In this document: positions 32,586 to 43,782 of the stretch, piece by piece
Numbering within the stretch: the stretch's first letter is position 1
How the letters are laid out: the number at the start of each line of letters is the position of its first letter
Assembly: GCA_030295235.1 (NCBI GenBank)
Contig: AP026167.1
Coordinates: 434,001 to 498,000 of the forward strand
Direction: 5' to 3'
Origin: Fistulifera solaris
Lineage: Eukaryota > Bacillariophyta > Bacillariophyceae > Naviculales > Stauroneidaceae
Length of the DNA: 64,000 bases
Position numbers and translations under genes: made by a program
The notes under the pieces: model-generated
The model's input: only the letters and a program-made list of their open reading frames with translations
What the model was told of the DNA's origin: nothing
Database searches by the model: none

Positions 32586-33745
32586 CTAAACCCACGCCGT
32601 CGGAGTCAAACCAGAGGTGCCCAACTCTTCCAACGTCTGAAAAGCTTTAGTAAAGTCTTTGTTAAATTTTTCGGCATCTCCAGCGTAGATATCCACATAC
32701 TTCTTGAATTTCTTATCCTGTAGAAGAACGAGATCCGAAGGCAGCATCATTAGATTTCCACCGGGAGCGTTCACGTACTGATACGGTCCGTCCCAATCTT
32801 TGGCCACCCAGTTTAGATTCTTCAATATAGTAAAGTACGCATTATTGAACGTCGTGGGTGTAGGAGTCCACGGTCCATCGTAACCACTGGCAGTGCTGTG
32901 GAACAAAGAAAAACGTCCGACGTGAGGTGTGTGTTCTGCAAAGATACCGAATGACACAATTCGATACGCACGTATGACAGCGCCCGAGCGCATGAGCACC
33001 ACTCAGTGCCACGATTTCTTGATCGTTGAAACCCATGCGATTGAAGATAGCCCGAACGTGTGCGGCGTCTGCTGGATCACTCCCTTTGGGACCGCTGTCG
33101 GCATTTGGCAAACGACCATCCGGTGTCACGGCCGATGCATCGAGTGCATCGACACGACCACTGCTCCAAGGAATGACGGGGCCTCCCATGGCATGAATTG
33201 CCGCGACTAACGTACAAGTATACGAGTTGTGAGATGTTGTTTTCCTGACATCCAAGAAAGAGGGAGTCAAACGTACCTCCGGCCAATGTGTACAGATCCG
33301 CATACGAAATGAGTCCGTCGTACTTGGCATGAATGGGTTCCAGCCACTGTACGGCCGTGTCTTTCAATCCAGCATTGCCGCCATGTGCCAGTTCTTCAGC
33401 GAACCGAATGGTACCTTGTCCGGAACCACCGGTGTTTGATTTTTTGTCGTAAGTCCCCGAAGAATGCCACGCCAATCGCACCAAGGTCGGGCCTTTGTCG
33501 GGATCGGCACGAACGAGATCTTCGATATCTTTCGCGACTTCTTTGTAATCGACGGCCCACGAAAATGACGGCCAGAAACTGATGACGGCTGTCGCAACAG
33601 AACTGGCCAAGACATCTCGTCGCGTGGCTGAAAGAGTGGGCAATACGCTACGATGAGGCGTCGTCGTCGTCGTCGTCATCGTCGTCGGATGAAAGGCTTG
33701 TCCTGCGCACAGGAAAGAGAAAAGAAGAACCAGAGTGGGTAACAT
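32586..33745 (-). CDS. Class I haem peroxidase (CCP/APX type), thylakoid-lumen targeted, three exons
   Basis: Exons complement 33277..33745, 32972..33206, 32586..32895; introns 70 and 76 nt; 337 residues, frame intact. Reduces H2O2 with a haem centre. Distal site [13 protein letters not shown] (Arg, Trp, His), proximal His in [13 protein letters not shown], the cytochrome-c-peroxidase-type Trp in SGYDGPWTP and the Asp in [11 protein letters not shown] are all present. The Arg that binds ascorbate in plant APX (just before S-G-F/Y) is Ala here, so the donor may not be ascorbate. N-terminus: a signal peptide ending GQA-FHP (plastid entry), then SATRRDVL plus a hydrophobic stretch ending SWA, a twin-arginine lumen signal. 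A lumenal class I peroxidase is the inference. ATG at 33745. Confidence 0.9.
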
Positions 33746-34175
33746 GGAAGTGGGATGATAGGTAGATGGTAGTAATGATATAGAGTAAGAAATAATGGAG
33801 TATCCATCACACCATCGGCGTCGGATCTGGTTCCATCCATCAACAAGAACACCGAAAAAAGATCTCGGTACCTTGTACCCGGTACTTGGTTCGCTTTTTT
33901 CACAATATAATGACGTAGTAAACGGTACACAATCAAACTATAGACGCAAAGTGTTGACGGCACATTACTATGACTGGATTTCAGTCACGAGGCATTATTA
34001 TCCCCAATCCCCACCGTATCATCGTCGCCATCATCGTTACAACATGGACAACATTTACCAGGTATACCGACACTTGTTTCTTCCTCGTAAAGCTTCTTAA
34101 CTGTTGCTGTCAATTGTGCTTAGTTCTAAGAGGCGCTCGCGGGAACGCCCATTTTCTTTGCCCAACTATAACGAA
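33746..34175. other. Divergent promoter region peroxidase / GT49
   Basis: No gene. One TACCAGGTA (34056-34064) and a GGTACCTTGTACCCGGTAC cluster near 33870. Confidence 0.5.
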
Positions 34176-35746
34176 ATGCACCTCTTTCGTTCCTCGAAAC
34201 GTTCGAAGGATGCACGATCCGTATCGCCCTCCCCATCCCCTCGTTCGACTCAAACACTGACGGCTTCTGCCGCTCGTTTTCGAAGACGACAACCCGATAC
34301 TACAACTCTGCCGTTACATGGAACGCCTCCCACACCGGCGTGGAAGAAACAAGGGAATTCCAACTTTTTATACGGAGGACAATATTATCCAGAAGGTCGC
34401 AGGAGACGAAAGATACGTCGCGATTATCCACTCTGGCAACGAATCTTTTGTTCTTCACCGACACGAATGATCATCACTCTTTTGGTGGTGACGTACGTTT
34501 CCCTTCTCTATGTATTATGGCCGTTACTTCATTTTCTGATGCAAAGTTATCGTCGCACGGCAGTACAATCGTGCGGGGAAACGATTTGTTATTGCATCTT
34601 TCGTACTCCTCCGAGAGCCTGACTCGCATCGATGCACTGTACGACGCAATACAACACATTCCTCCCTCACCGTTACTGACCACACGGTCTGAGTTTTTAC
34701 AACAAATGTACCCACAATTCTATCATCGGAATTCCGAACGAAAAAGCGAACAACCCAATCGGAGTCTGGTGGCTCCCGATCATCATCGAAGACCGCATTG
34801 TCCTACACCACCAACAACGACATTACAAGTGACTCTTGTTATTCAAACGACAATACATCGTCTTCCTGTTGTACAAGAAACATGTCGACGTTGGAAATCA
34901 TCACCCATGATTGTGGTGCTGGCGTTGGAGGAGGACGCGGAACTTTCCTCCATCGTTGATGATTCGTACGATTGCCCGAATACAAAGTGGATTACTTATC
35001 ACTTGTCGTCGACATTGGATTATCCCGTCAATCATTTACGGAACTTGGCATTGGAAGCCGTTTCCACCAGTCACGTATTGGTGGTGGATGCCGATTTTGT
35101 TCCCTCGACCGGTTTGGAAGAAGCCATTGTACAAAATTTGCCCGCATTGCCACCACGACAAGCTTTGGTGATTCCGGCGTTTGAACGAATCATGGAATGC
35201 AGCAATCAGAACGATTGTCTCGAACTGTTGCGGTACAATAGTTCCTTCATTCCGCATACCATGAAGGAACTAGAGACGTGTGTGCAGGCCCACGACTGTC
35301 GTGTGTTTCAAGCCAACAACAATCCAGAGGGTCATTCTTCCACCCGTTCGAAGGAGTGGTTGTACGATCGGCAGAAGGATGAATTGCGTACCATCGAATG
35401 CTTCGATTCACTGCGTTATGAGCCGTATCTGGTGTTACCGTGGTGCGCGAATGACGCGGTTCCGTATTACGACGAACGGTTTCATGGATACGGGAAGAAT
35501 AAAATTCAACACGTCCAGCACGTGCGATTCTTGGGGTTTTCGTTTGCCGTCTTACCACCACAGGGATTTCTCGTGCACGCTCCCCACCTTGAATCGGCTG
35601 TAAAAGAAGAATGGAATAATGTCAAGACATCTTCGTTGCATCGAGAAATGGATGCCTTGTATCGAGAATTCTTACGCGAGCTAGTGGAGGAAAGCCGCGC
35701 CAAGATGGTGGATGTCCATTCCATTGTGGGGCCATGCGAGTCCTAA
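34176..35746 (+). CDS. Glycosyltransferase family 49 (LARGE/B4GAT1-like), one frame break
   Basis: Golgi type II enzyme; animal relatives build the beta-glucuronyl/xylosyl chain on alpha-dystroglycan, but the diatom substrate is unknown. A basic, Ser/Pro-rich cytosolic part (about 100 residues) precedes a signal anchor (MIITLLVVTYVSLLYVLWPLL). The lumenal domain has YPVNHLRNLALEAVSTSHVLVVDADFV, whose DAD is the metal-binding DxD motif, then PYYDERFHGYGKNKIQHVQHV and FLGFSFAVLPPQGFLVHAPH, the C-terminal GT49 signature. The frame changes between about 34540 and 34590, perhaps at the G4 run; the anchor is in the first frame and the catalytic domain in the second, so both are needed for a working enzyme. 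ATG at 34176 is the first methionine of the first frame. Convergent with COQ10. Confidence 0.85.
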
Positions 35747-35820
35747 GCGAGTCCTAAAAGGATACCAATATTTCATAACAACAAGCTTAGCGATAAACTA
35801 CAAAGTGATCTTCTATACTA

Positions 35821-36425
35821 CTACTGACGTTCTTGCTCCATTCGAAGAATAGGAACACGACGACACCGCTCTCGAAATGCCGCGACTTGTTGTTTTCCGA
35901 CTTGCGGCAAAAGAAAGTCCAGTGAAGTCGCCAATAAAGGATCACGGCTGGTGATTTGCAGTTCCAGTGATACTTGAGTTTTGCTTTCTGATAAAGGTTG
36001 CAGGCGCCACTTGCTCTGCAAGGAATCAAAGAGACGACTTTCGATGCTCACAATGTCGACATGAAATTGTTCGGGATCGAACGTCACCGACGACACGTAC
36101 GAATCTTGAATCAAGGGCGGAAATTCGAACGACAGAGTTGCTTTCATGTGATTTCCATTTCTTTCCAAGACTTTGGATTGCGTGACGAAGGGAAGAAATT
36201 GGGAATAAGCATCGACGTCTTTGACAATTTGGAAACAAGTGATGGGCCGGTGTAGGAACGATTTGCCGTTCGATGTGTCGTTTTGTCACCGAAAGTGCAC
36301 GGAAGAGCATGGAATTTGAGAGTTCTGATAGAAGAGGATTGTTGTGTTAACAAGAAGTTCAAGCACGGCGGAAGAGAACCGTGATTTAGTCTCAAGGTTG
36401 CCGCAGCGATCATCATGGTCGTCAT
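35821..36425 (-). CDS. COQ10: Coenzyme Q-binding protein COQ10 (START-like), frame breaks
   Basis: Mitochondrial lipid-binding protein that delivers coenzyme Q for respiration. The START/polyketide-cyclase-like fold is read as ERQIV, HRPITCFQIVKDVDAYSQFL, FPFVTQSKV-type strand, KATLSFEFPPLIQDSYVSSV, LFDSLQSKWRLQPL, VSLELQITSRDPLL and the C-terminal amphipathic helix QVAAFRERC, in the order seen in COQ10. A likely presequence (MTTMMIAAATLRLNHG..., ATG 36425) is in a different frame, and the frame changes twice between about 36200 and 36330, once where ERQIV meets LHRPITC. Length, about 200 residues, fits. Family call is good; the 5' part is provisional. Confidence 0.78.
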
Positions 36426-36726
36426 TCGAGAGTTGCGTTTTTCGCTTTCTTCAGTGGTGACGTCATAGGACACTGAACGACTATACACGAAGGTGTAGAC
36501 AGCCTTTGTGCATGACTGGATCACATACTCGAGTCATGAAGGTCTCGTTAGGCTCCAGGTGCGCGCGCCGGTTACAACGGAAACTGGCCCGCGTTGGAGG
36601 GAAAATTGTCGTCCTCGCGATCTGCGCTCCTCGTAAAAAAGACTACCTTTTATTATCACCATGATGTTCGTATAATAGTAGCAAGCTGAAAGAAGATTCC
36701 ACACGCAACACACAATAACTAACAAT
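36426..36726. other. Divergent promoter COQ10 / POLD3
   Basis: About 300 bp, no gene or repeat recognised. Confidence 0.5.
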
Positions 36727-37908
36727 ATGACAGCTTTGTATACAGAAGATCAATTGCAAGAGGCAACATCCTGGATAGAAGATGAAGGTCGAAGTGTAAC
36801 AATTGCGACCGTCAGCCAATCGCTAGAATTTCGCGATCGCCAGCACAAGCGTTGCTGGAACAGTTGGGCCAGGGGACGAGCGCTCTTCGAGTCACTGTCA
36901 CTGATGCGGAAACAAAGATTCGAGGCAGCTCAATTCCGACGACCGGTATGTTGTCTGAAGCTTAAAAAGAACTTTTGCCGTGTCAATCATCTCACGTATT
37001 GGCGATTCCCCTCTACCTAAAATGCACTTTCGTTCGTGCAGTTTTCAGTCTTTCTCCAAGCTCCAAGGACGGGTACATGTATGCGATTTCGGGACAAGAG
37101 TCGGTAGCAATGGCTCACGAACGAGATATGGATCAAATGAGAGACATGCTAAAAAACAATCAATTGAGCCATTTGACCGCTTCGGCCACGGATAGCATTG
37201 CACCGTCCGAACAGGTTCTATCCTTGATGCAACACAATGTAGAGTTGTCGGATCGACCCATTGTGAGTTCACTGGATCGCAGCAAACCCACTGCACCTGC
37301 GAAAAAAGTTACCACGGCAGAATCCTTCTTTCAAAAGAAAAGTGCGACTCCGGCAGAGAAAACGAGCTCTTCTACCGCAGAGAAAACAACCACAATCAAG
37401 GACACGAAGCCTACTCTTGCCAAATCATCGAAAGGAAAAGAATTCAGCAAAGAGAATGAAAAGGAAAATAATAAGAAAGTCGGTCGCGTCGATGATTTGG
37501 TCGGCGATGAAGACGATAGCGAGGGAGGAGGATGTGGCGCCGCGCAAGAAAATTATTCGCGGACGCCAACCACCGAAGGAAGAGAATGTCGAGAAAGAGG
37601 AAGCACCCGTGGTGGAACCAGTGGTATCCGTCCGAGGGGCGATGGATGATTTTGCCACAGAAATGAAACGTCCGACGGCACCCACCACCACGACGGGACG
37701 AAGACGGCGCAAGAAACTCATTCAAAAGACGTCCATGGATGCTCAGGGTTATCTGCATACGGAAACGCAAGAGGTATGGGAAGATATTCTATCTGATGAA
37801 GAAGATGAACCGATCTTTGTCCCGAAAAAGCCAACGACACAACAAGCGGCCAATAAAAAGGTGAATATGAAGCAAGGTAGTTTGTTGGGATTCTTTACTA
37901 AGAAATAA
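36727..37908 (+). CDS. POLD3: DNA polymerase delta subunit 3 (POLD3/Cdc27), two exons, frame breaks
   Basis: Accessory subunit that links polymerase delta to PCNA. Exons 36727..36945 and 37042..37908, intron 96 nt (GTATGT...GTGCAG). The N-terminus (TEDQLQEATSWIEDEGRSVT, then SRSPAQALLEQL) matches the winged-helix start of POLD3; a long charged, Lys/Glu/Thr-rich middle follows; near the end KKLIQKTSMDAQGYLHTETQ corresponds to the conserved K-T-x-x-D-x-x-G-x-x-x-T-E segment, and the last residues KQGSLLGFFTKK are a PCNA-interacting (PIP) box, QxxLxxFF. Frame changes at the TTT at 36829-36831 and near 37525; both are repaired by single bases. Its stop lies only 52 bp from the convergent HCF173-like gene. 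Identification rests mainly on the C-terminal pair of motifs. Confidence 0.85.
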
Positions 37909-37960
37909 TGCAAGCTGGTTTCATATTAACTTCATTTCTATACCGATCTGATGAACGCTT

Positions 37961-40257
37961 TTATCTTGTTTTGTCGGTTGGTAGGGCTCGAAACTTTTCT
38001 TTCATGTTGGCATCGGTTACTTGCACTGCCCCGACCTTCTTGGTGACGTAGAAGCATTTGTTCAGCGCGTTGGGTTCCATGACAGCGCTAACGCACACTT
38101 GAGCGATTTCAGCCCGTGACATTGATGTCACATATTCATTGCTTGGTTGCAGGTCGATTGTAGTCTCTTCCGCGGAGGGTATTTCGTTAAAACCGGAGAC
38201 CCGAACGATTGCGTAATTGAGACCGCTATTTCGTACAGTTTCTTCACCACGGTATTTGTAATACGTTTCCTCGGGACTGTTCAGTCTTCCTGCGCCATCC
38301 TTTGCCAAACTTTGGAAGGTGGAATCATCCAAAAGCTTAACTGTGTTGACATCGTTATTACTGCCGGCAAGTGCAAGTTGTCGAGCCTCGTGCCGAATCA
38401 TACTGTTTTGAACCACTGGGGGAATTTGGGCGTCGCTGAGATACACGAACTCAGGTTCAGGTTGCGACTTGTAGAGCTTGATGTAGCTTAGCGCTAAATA
38501 AAAACAACTCCACTCTCCTCTTTCTAGTTTCGCCTTCAATGGATTGCTGGAACTTCGGTATCGAAACCCTATATTGCGAACATCGCTGCCTTGAAACACC
38601 GGCACTGCATTAATATCTTTTGTAACCTTCTCCGTTTGTTGCACCGGCCTAAAGTTTTCAAATGGCAGTCGGACTGTCACAAACTTATTCCGCGACTTAT
38701 TTTTCGCTGTTTGGGATTTGCTCGCTGTGGAGAATTGACAGACGTATTCGATTCCGTTATCGTAGAACTCCTTCGTCCTAACGAACGCCTCATAAGAAGC
38801 GCCATCACTGCATACACGGACAATGAATCCGCCGAAACCAGCCCCAAGATCAATACCATTTTCAGGATCTTGTCGAGATCTTAGGCGGCTTGAAGTAATG
38901 GCAGCTTCGCCACCTGAGCGGCCTTCACTCGGTTTCGGAACTCGACCGACAAACACACCATGCCCGAATTGATTACGGATCCATTGTGTCTGCATTTTGA
39001 CCGATGCATCTTTTATCTTTTCGATTTCTGATTCATAAAGCTTCTCAACGTAGTCGTCGTCATCGTCATCAAAGTTATCATAGATATCAGAGAAATCATC
39101 GGGCTCGTAGCCCAGGTCCCCGCTTGTTGCTCCTGCGGATGCATTTTCGACGTCCTCATCGTCCAGAGAAAAAAGATTGAAATCTTCCGGCCTACCCTGA
39201 AACTTGAAGAGAGACCGCTTGGCAGCTTGAGACGTTCCATAATCGGAATGACGAACGTTCAAAAAGGCCTGAACAATATTATTCAAGCCAATTAAATCAA
39301 CTTGCTTAGCGAGTTGAGCTCGGACTTCCAGAACCGACTCCATCTGCTCCCACTCACGATCACTCGCAGTGCCCTTTTCGGCCAATTTAGGAGCCCCACT
39401 GTCTGTCATGATCTGATCGCCATCTAGATTCTCTTCCATGAACTCACGAAACTTATCCTGGAATTCATCTTCGTCAGCGCGTGGAGGATTCGTGCAAAAA
39501 TAATTTTGTCCACATCAGTCACCGCGTACTCCAGACTTTCAATGTTATTTAAATCCCCTTGACAGTACGTAACTCCTGTCCCCAACATGTTGAGCGTTTG
39601 CGTGTACAAATCGCGGACGAGTACCCGCACACGGGATCGTCCTTCTTGTAAAAGACGCTTCACCACGAGTCGCCCAATTTCACCCGTGGCACCGACAACG
39701 AGAATCTCGGGAATGTAATCATCTTCCGACAATCTTCCTAGAGACGAGGTCCCATCTTGAAAGTTGGTAAAACGATCATCCAGATAGTAGATAGATGATT
39801 TAAGCTCGTCGGATGTTTTAATGGAAGTCAGCGCCGTGTCGATCTGTTTTCGCAGATTTTGTCCCGCTTTGAAAGGATTAAATTTGTCGAGCAAATTTGG
39901 TTTTTCCTGCTCTTCATTTTGTTGTTGCTTGCTTCTCATACGCTCTCCGACCGCTTTTAATAGATCTCGTTTCTTTGCTTCCGCATCTTTTTGATCATTC
40001 TTTTTAGCTTTCTTTCGTTTTGACGGCTCTTTGTTATCACCGCTCACATCGCCAGAATCAGATTTATTCTTGTTGGTATTCGATTGAAGAATGATACGTG
40101 TTCGACTGGCGGAAGCAGGTGTAAACGGTTCGATATGAAGGCTATTCTTGGGTAGAGCAGGCATGGTGTAAGCCTGTGATTCCCAAACAGCCCACAGGAG
40201 CATGCATGGAATATATGAGATGAAACGTCGAGACGTCGAGGGCATGATCTCTTTCAT
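37961..40257 (-). CDS. HCF173: HCF173-like plastid protein: atypical SDR with CIA30 insertion, one frame break
   Basis: In plants HCF173 binds psbA mRNA and promotes translation of the D1 protein of photosystem II. Here an N-terminal hydrophobic leader (ISYIPCMLLWAVWESQAY) and a Lys-rich linker precede a Rossmann start ILVVGATGEIGRLVVKRLLQEG, RVLVRDLYTQ and a D-V-D-K-I-I-F strand. A CIA30-like domain is inserted (WEQMESVLEVRAQ, GFGGFIVRVCSDG, YVCQFSTASK, FVTVRLPFENFRPV, NIGFRYRSS), after which the SDR fold resumes (NYAIVRVSGF, MSRAEIAQVCVSAV, CFYVTKK). This order is specific to HCF173. The frame changes at the A5 run 39496-39500 (plus strand); one extra base restores I-I-F-C-T-N. Start uncertain: Met at 40257 or 40245. 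About 765 residues. Confidence 0.85.
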
Positions 40258-40997
40258 TTTGTTTGTAAAACCTGGTAAAGGATTTAGCAGCAATGAACAT
40301 CACCTGGTATGTCCCTTTGCTATAGACCATGTTTTGCCTTTCCGTGTCAACTCTCATCGTTGTCATCGCGTTCGCGTTATCGACGTATTCCCAGTGAAAG
40401 TTATGGTTAGGGGTTAGGGACTTTCATTCTTCATTTTCATAACTTGTCGGTCCGGTATTACACTAACAAAGTTGAACATAGGTTTTCGCCAAAGCATCAT
40501 TAATCGAGCAACTTCATCAATTACATCCATATCGAACTGCATTGTAGAAGCGTACCTGGTACTGATAAATAATATCATCACTCCGGCAGATCAGTTACGA
40601 CAAAAGCCTTGCGGGTCGTTGTCTCTCGAACTTTACTATATGCTCCAAGTGTAGGCCAAACTTTACCACGACTGCTTTTCGGTCATGAGTCAAGAGTCAC
40701 GACTTTCAATTACGCTACTTCCTTTTGCGAACACATGTTTAGACAAATTGAACTTGAAAGCAACTAAAGCAGCATTTACGATGCACGCCTTCAATTAGTT
40801 ACGTCAAGACTGGAGGGTCGTTGGTCGTTCCCTTCCATCTTGACTAAAGTGTAATAGAGCATCAATGTTACCAAGACTGCATTATTTTAGTCATGATTTA
40901 CGTTCACGCAAAAATTGCTTCCCCTTAATTATTTTGCCTCAAAAACAGCGTTTGTCCCCAAAACGTTTCAGTGAAAAGCAAGCGAAATTCGAATGAA
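40258..40997. other. Divergent intergenic region HCF173-like / mTERF fusion
   Basis: No gene recognised. One TACCTGGTA (40553-40561, reverse of TACCAGGTA). Confidence 0.5.
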
Positions 40998-43672
40998 ATG
41001 CAAACAATACAAAAGAAACGTATCCCAGCTTTCTTTTTTCTAATATTCCACATCGTCCGATGCTTTCCTAATGCAAAGATTGGCTGGAATTCCTATCATC
41101 CAACGAAACGCGGGCTTCTGTTGGCCATCACCGCCGAAGAATTGGCGTCTCATTCGAATATCACAATTCGATATTCTCACAATTTTCGTCGTCATATTGT
41201 AGAAAAGAATGGAGTTGTCGTTCAAAGTTACTTTTGGCTCGACCAAGCGCTTCAGCAGTATCCAAGGGCCAAATTGCTTCCCGTGTATCCGATTGCCATG
41301 ATCGCGGGGACATCCTTCTATGATAGTCAAGCGTATCCTTTTCATGCAAATGCTCTTAGCGCCTCCGAAAATCGATTGCAACTCATCGATCTATTATGTG
41401 AACATCTGAAGTGGGGTTCTACTCAGGCAAATGGACTTTTGGATCGATGGTCGGGCTTTGAGCTTTACCCGGTGGACTTATTACGTGAAAGGATTGAGTT
41501 TCTAATGGCCCCTCTTCCCGAGGAAGAATTGCTCCTAAAAGTTAATTATACGGAAAATATAGACTGGCCGGTACAATTACTACGACATGGTCGTGGGTGT
41601 GGCTTGTCACTGGCACAAGTCTCACATGCGCTGCAAGTGCTTCCACAATTCATTTTACGACTGCCACAAGTCCCTTCTGCCCGGGCGGTGGATCCTTCTC
41701 TCTTAAAACTAAACGAAGAAACACCTTCGATCTCGGTCGTCATGACGGGAGATAGGATGGAAGCATGGTTGGCGGGAGCATCCGTTGCTGAAACGTTAGC
41801 TTTGGGGTATTTACAATGGAGGGGGTGGACCTGGATGGAATTCAAATTATTGCTGCATGCGTTTCCTTCGATTCTACAACCGGCGCTGGAACCAAACTGG
41901 GATATTAAAGGTCGTGTACGGAATCAATTGCGTCCGGATGTACTTCATTATTTACAGGCGAGGCTTCAATTACGGCCCTGGCATTTACAAGCCATGCTTC
42001 GAACACATTCAGCTTTGTCTACTTATAAATTAAGTTTGATTCAAAGAAACATGGATTTTCTTCAAGGAGCCCTGCAGCTTCAATCGGACCAGCTACGACA
42101 GATACTACTGGAAATGCCCAGCCTTCTGGGTGTGTCGACAATCTCGTTGCAGAAGCGTCTCGACTTTTGGAGGTTCGAGGTCGGTCTCACAACGTCTCGG
42201 TTGAAGGCCTGCTCGCTCGAAAAAGCGTCACTTCTGCATTGCAGCGTGGATGACAACTTGAGGCGAAAGCTTTCTTTTTTCGAAACGATTTAAATATAAG
42301 TGCAGAGAGCCTGATTGGGTTGACCATGTCACGACCAGTAATATGGGCCTATTCCTTGGAGAAAAATCTGGCTCCAACTGCTCAATCCTTTGTGAATTAC
42401 TGTGGGAATATGACTCTAAATGACTATGGACTTTTAGTGACGAAAGTACCACAAGTGTTGCGTAGCAGCTGGAAGACAAACCTGTCTATCAAACTGAAGT
42501 TCTTGAGAGAAACGCTCTCCCTGTCTGACTTTGAGCTTTGTGACTTAATCAAAGCTGTGCCTTGGGTGATGATACAAAGCATGAAGACTCTGGAGTTAAA
42601 AATGTCTATCTTTCGAGAGGAACTGGGGTCCGATGGGCTTTTGGCAGTAAAAAGAAACCCCTCGCTTCTGCTTAGTTCTCCTGACGCCTTGGATAAACGG
42701 GTCCGTCGATGCCTGGAGCATGCAACAGGTGATGTGTCGGTCTTTCATCTGTTAACCGGCTCAGATGAAGAGAAAGCATCGGTTCGTCGTAGACGCGTGT
42801 ATTTGCTCAAACGAGATTCTTCACAAATTGAAGCCGAATTTGCAGGGGTTCCAGACGCCGCCAACTATGCAGGAATGAGCCAGTCTAGGATGTATCGAGC
42901 TCTTCAGCTAGGTCTTCCTGTCCAAGGACGCCGCTTCGCTTATGCTAAGCCAACTGAACAAAGTAGCCAAGCAAACATCTCGCAGGTTATTATGGAGAGC
43001 GAGTTTGCGTCGCTTTCTCTTCTCGCAAGAAATGGTCCCCCGCTAGACCGTTTCTGTGTCGATGTGGCTGGCTACGCCTATCCGCCCGGGCTCCGTGTAC
43101 GGGGTAGAAAACGATCTGGTGGAGTGGCTCTTCACGTCGCCGCATGGTCCATCAGAGATTGGCGCAAGTATTTCCATGTGTGGAGTGGACGGAAGTATAA
43201 ACTTCTACAAGATGAAAAGACGATGATATTGGGCTATCACTACATTCGGGCCAGCCGACCACGCTGTAGCCTGTTCGCGTGTCACGAGGCGCTACGCATA
43301 GCTCGTCTTTGGCTTGCGGAGACGCGTTTAAAATCAGCTGACATTGAGATTCGGTCAGACTCTAGCTATGTCGTAGATCTATTGCAAAACACGACACGAC
43401 TTCTGAAATGGGGCAAAATGGAAAGATTGGAAAAGTGCGACTTTTCGGATCTAGGCGATCCTAAAACTACCTACACGGCCAACCCTGATATCCTCTACAC
43501 TGTCGCGCGATCTTATTATTTCCTGATCCGTCAAGAAAATATAGCAGACAACGAACGCGTGCAGGTTAAAGTTCATTTTAGTTTCTCACCTGCAAGCAGT
43601 AAACCTGGTGCATACGCTAGGAGGGGTGCAAAAGTAGCTGCTCAGTTAATATACGATGCAAGCAGGCCATGA
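40998..43672 (+). CDS. mTERF-repeat protein fused to a helix-turn-helix-like segment and an RNase H-like domain
   Basis: About 891 residues if the single frame break at the T6 run 42275-42280 is repaired (one more T joins KLSFFRND...). mTERF proteins act on organelle DNA or RNA. The N-terminal leader (IPAFFFLIFHIVRC-F) suggests a plastid. From about residue 60 to 580 repeated helical units carry the mTERF pattern L-x-x-x-P-x-x-L (LLHAFPSIL, ILLEMPSLLG, LVTKVPQVL, LIKAVPWVMI, VKRNPSLLL). Next is a short module, NYAGMSQSRMYRALQLG then QGRRFAYA, like the NUMOD-type DNA-binding repeat. The C-terminal 200 residues have an RNase H course: RFCVDVAGYAYPPG...GGVALHVA, CHEALRIARLWLAE, IEIRSDSSYVVDLLQN, supplying Asp, Glu and Asp of the metal site. 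Fold assignments are by eye. Confidence 0.75.
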
Positions 43673-43782
43673 TGGTACTTAAGTATGATTGAGCACGATG
43701 TACACACTAGATCAAATGAAATCAATGAGATTTTTGCTTACAAGTACAGAGACTGATGATATTATTTGCAATTGTATTGAGT

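Noticed and set aside
43040-43672. RNase H domain as a retrotransposon remnant
   Set aside because: No reverse transcriptase, integrase or LTR around it, and it is in frame with the mTERF/NUMOD part of the same open frame.
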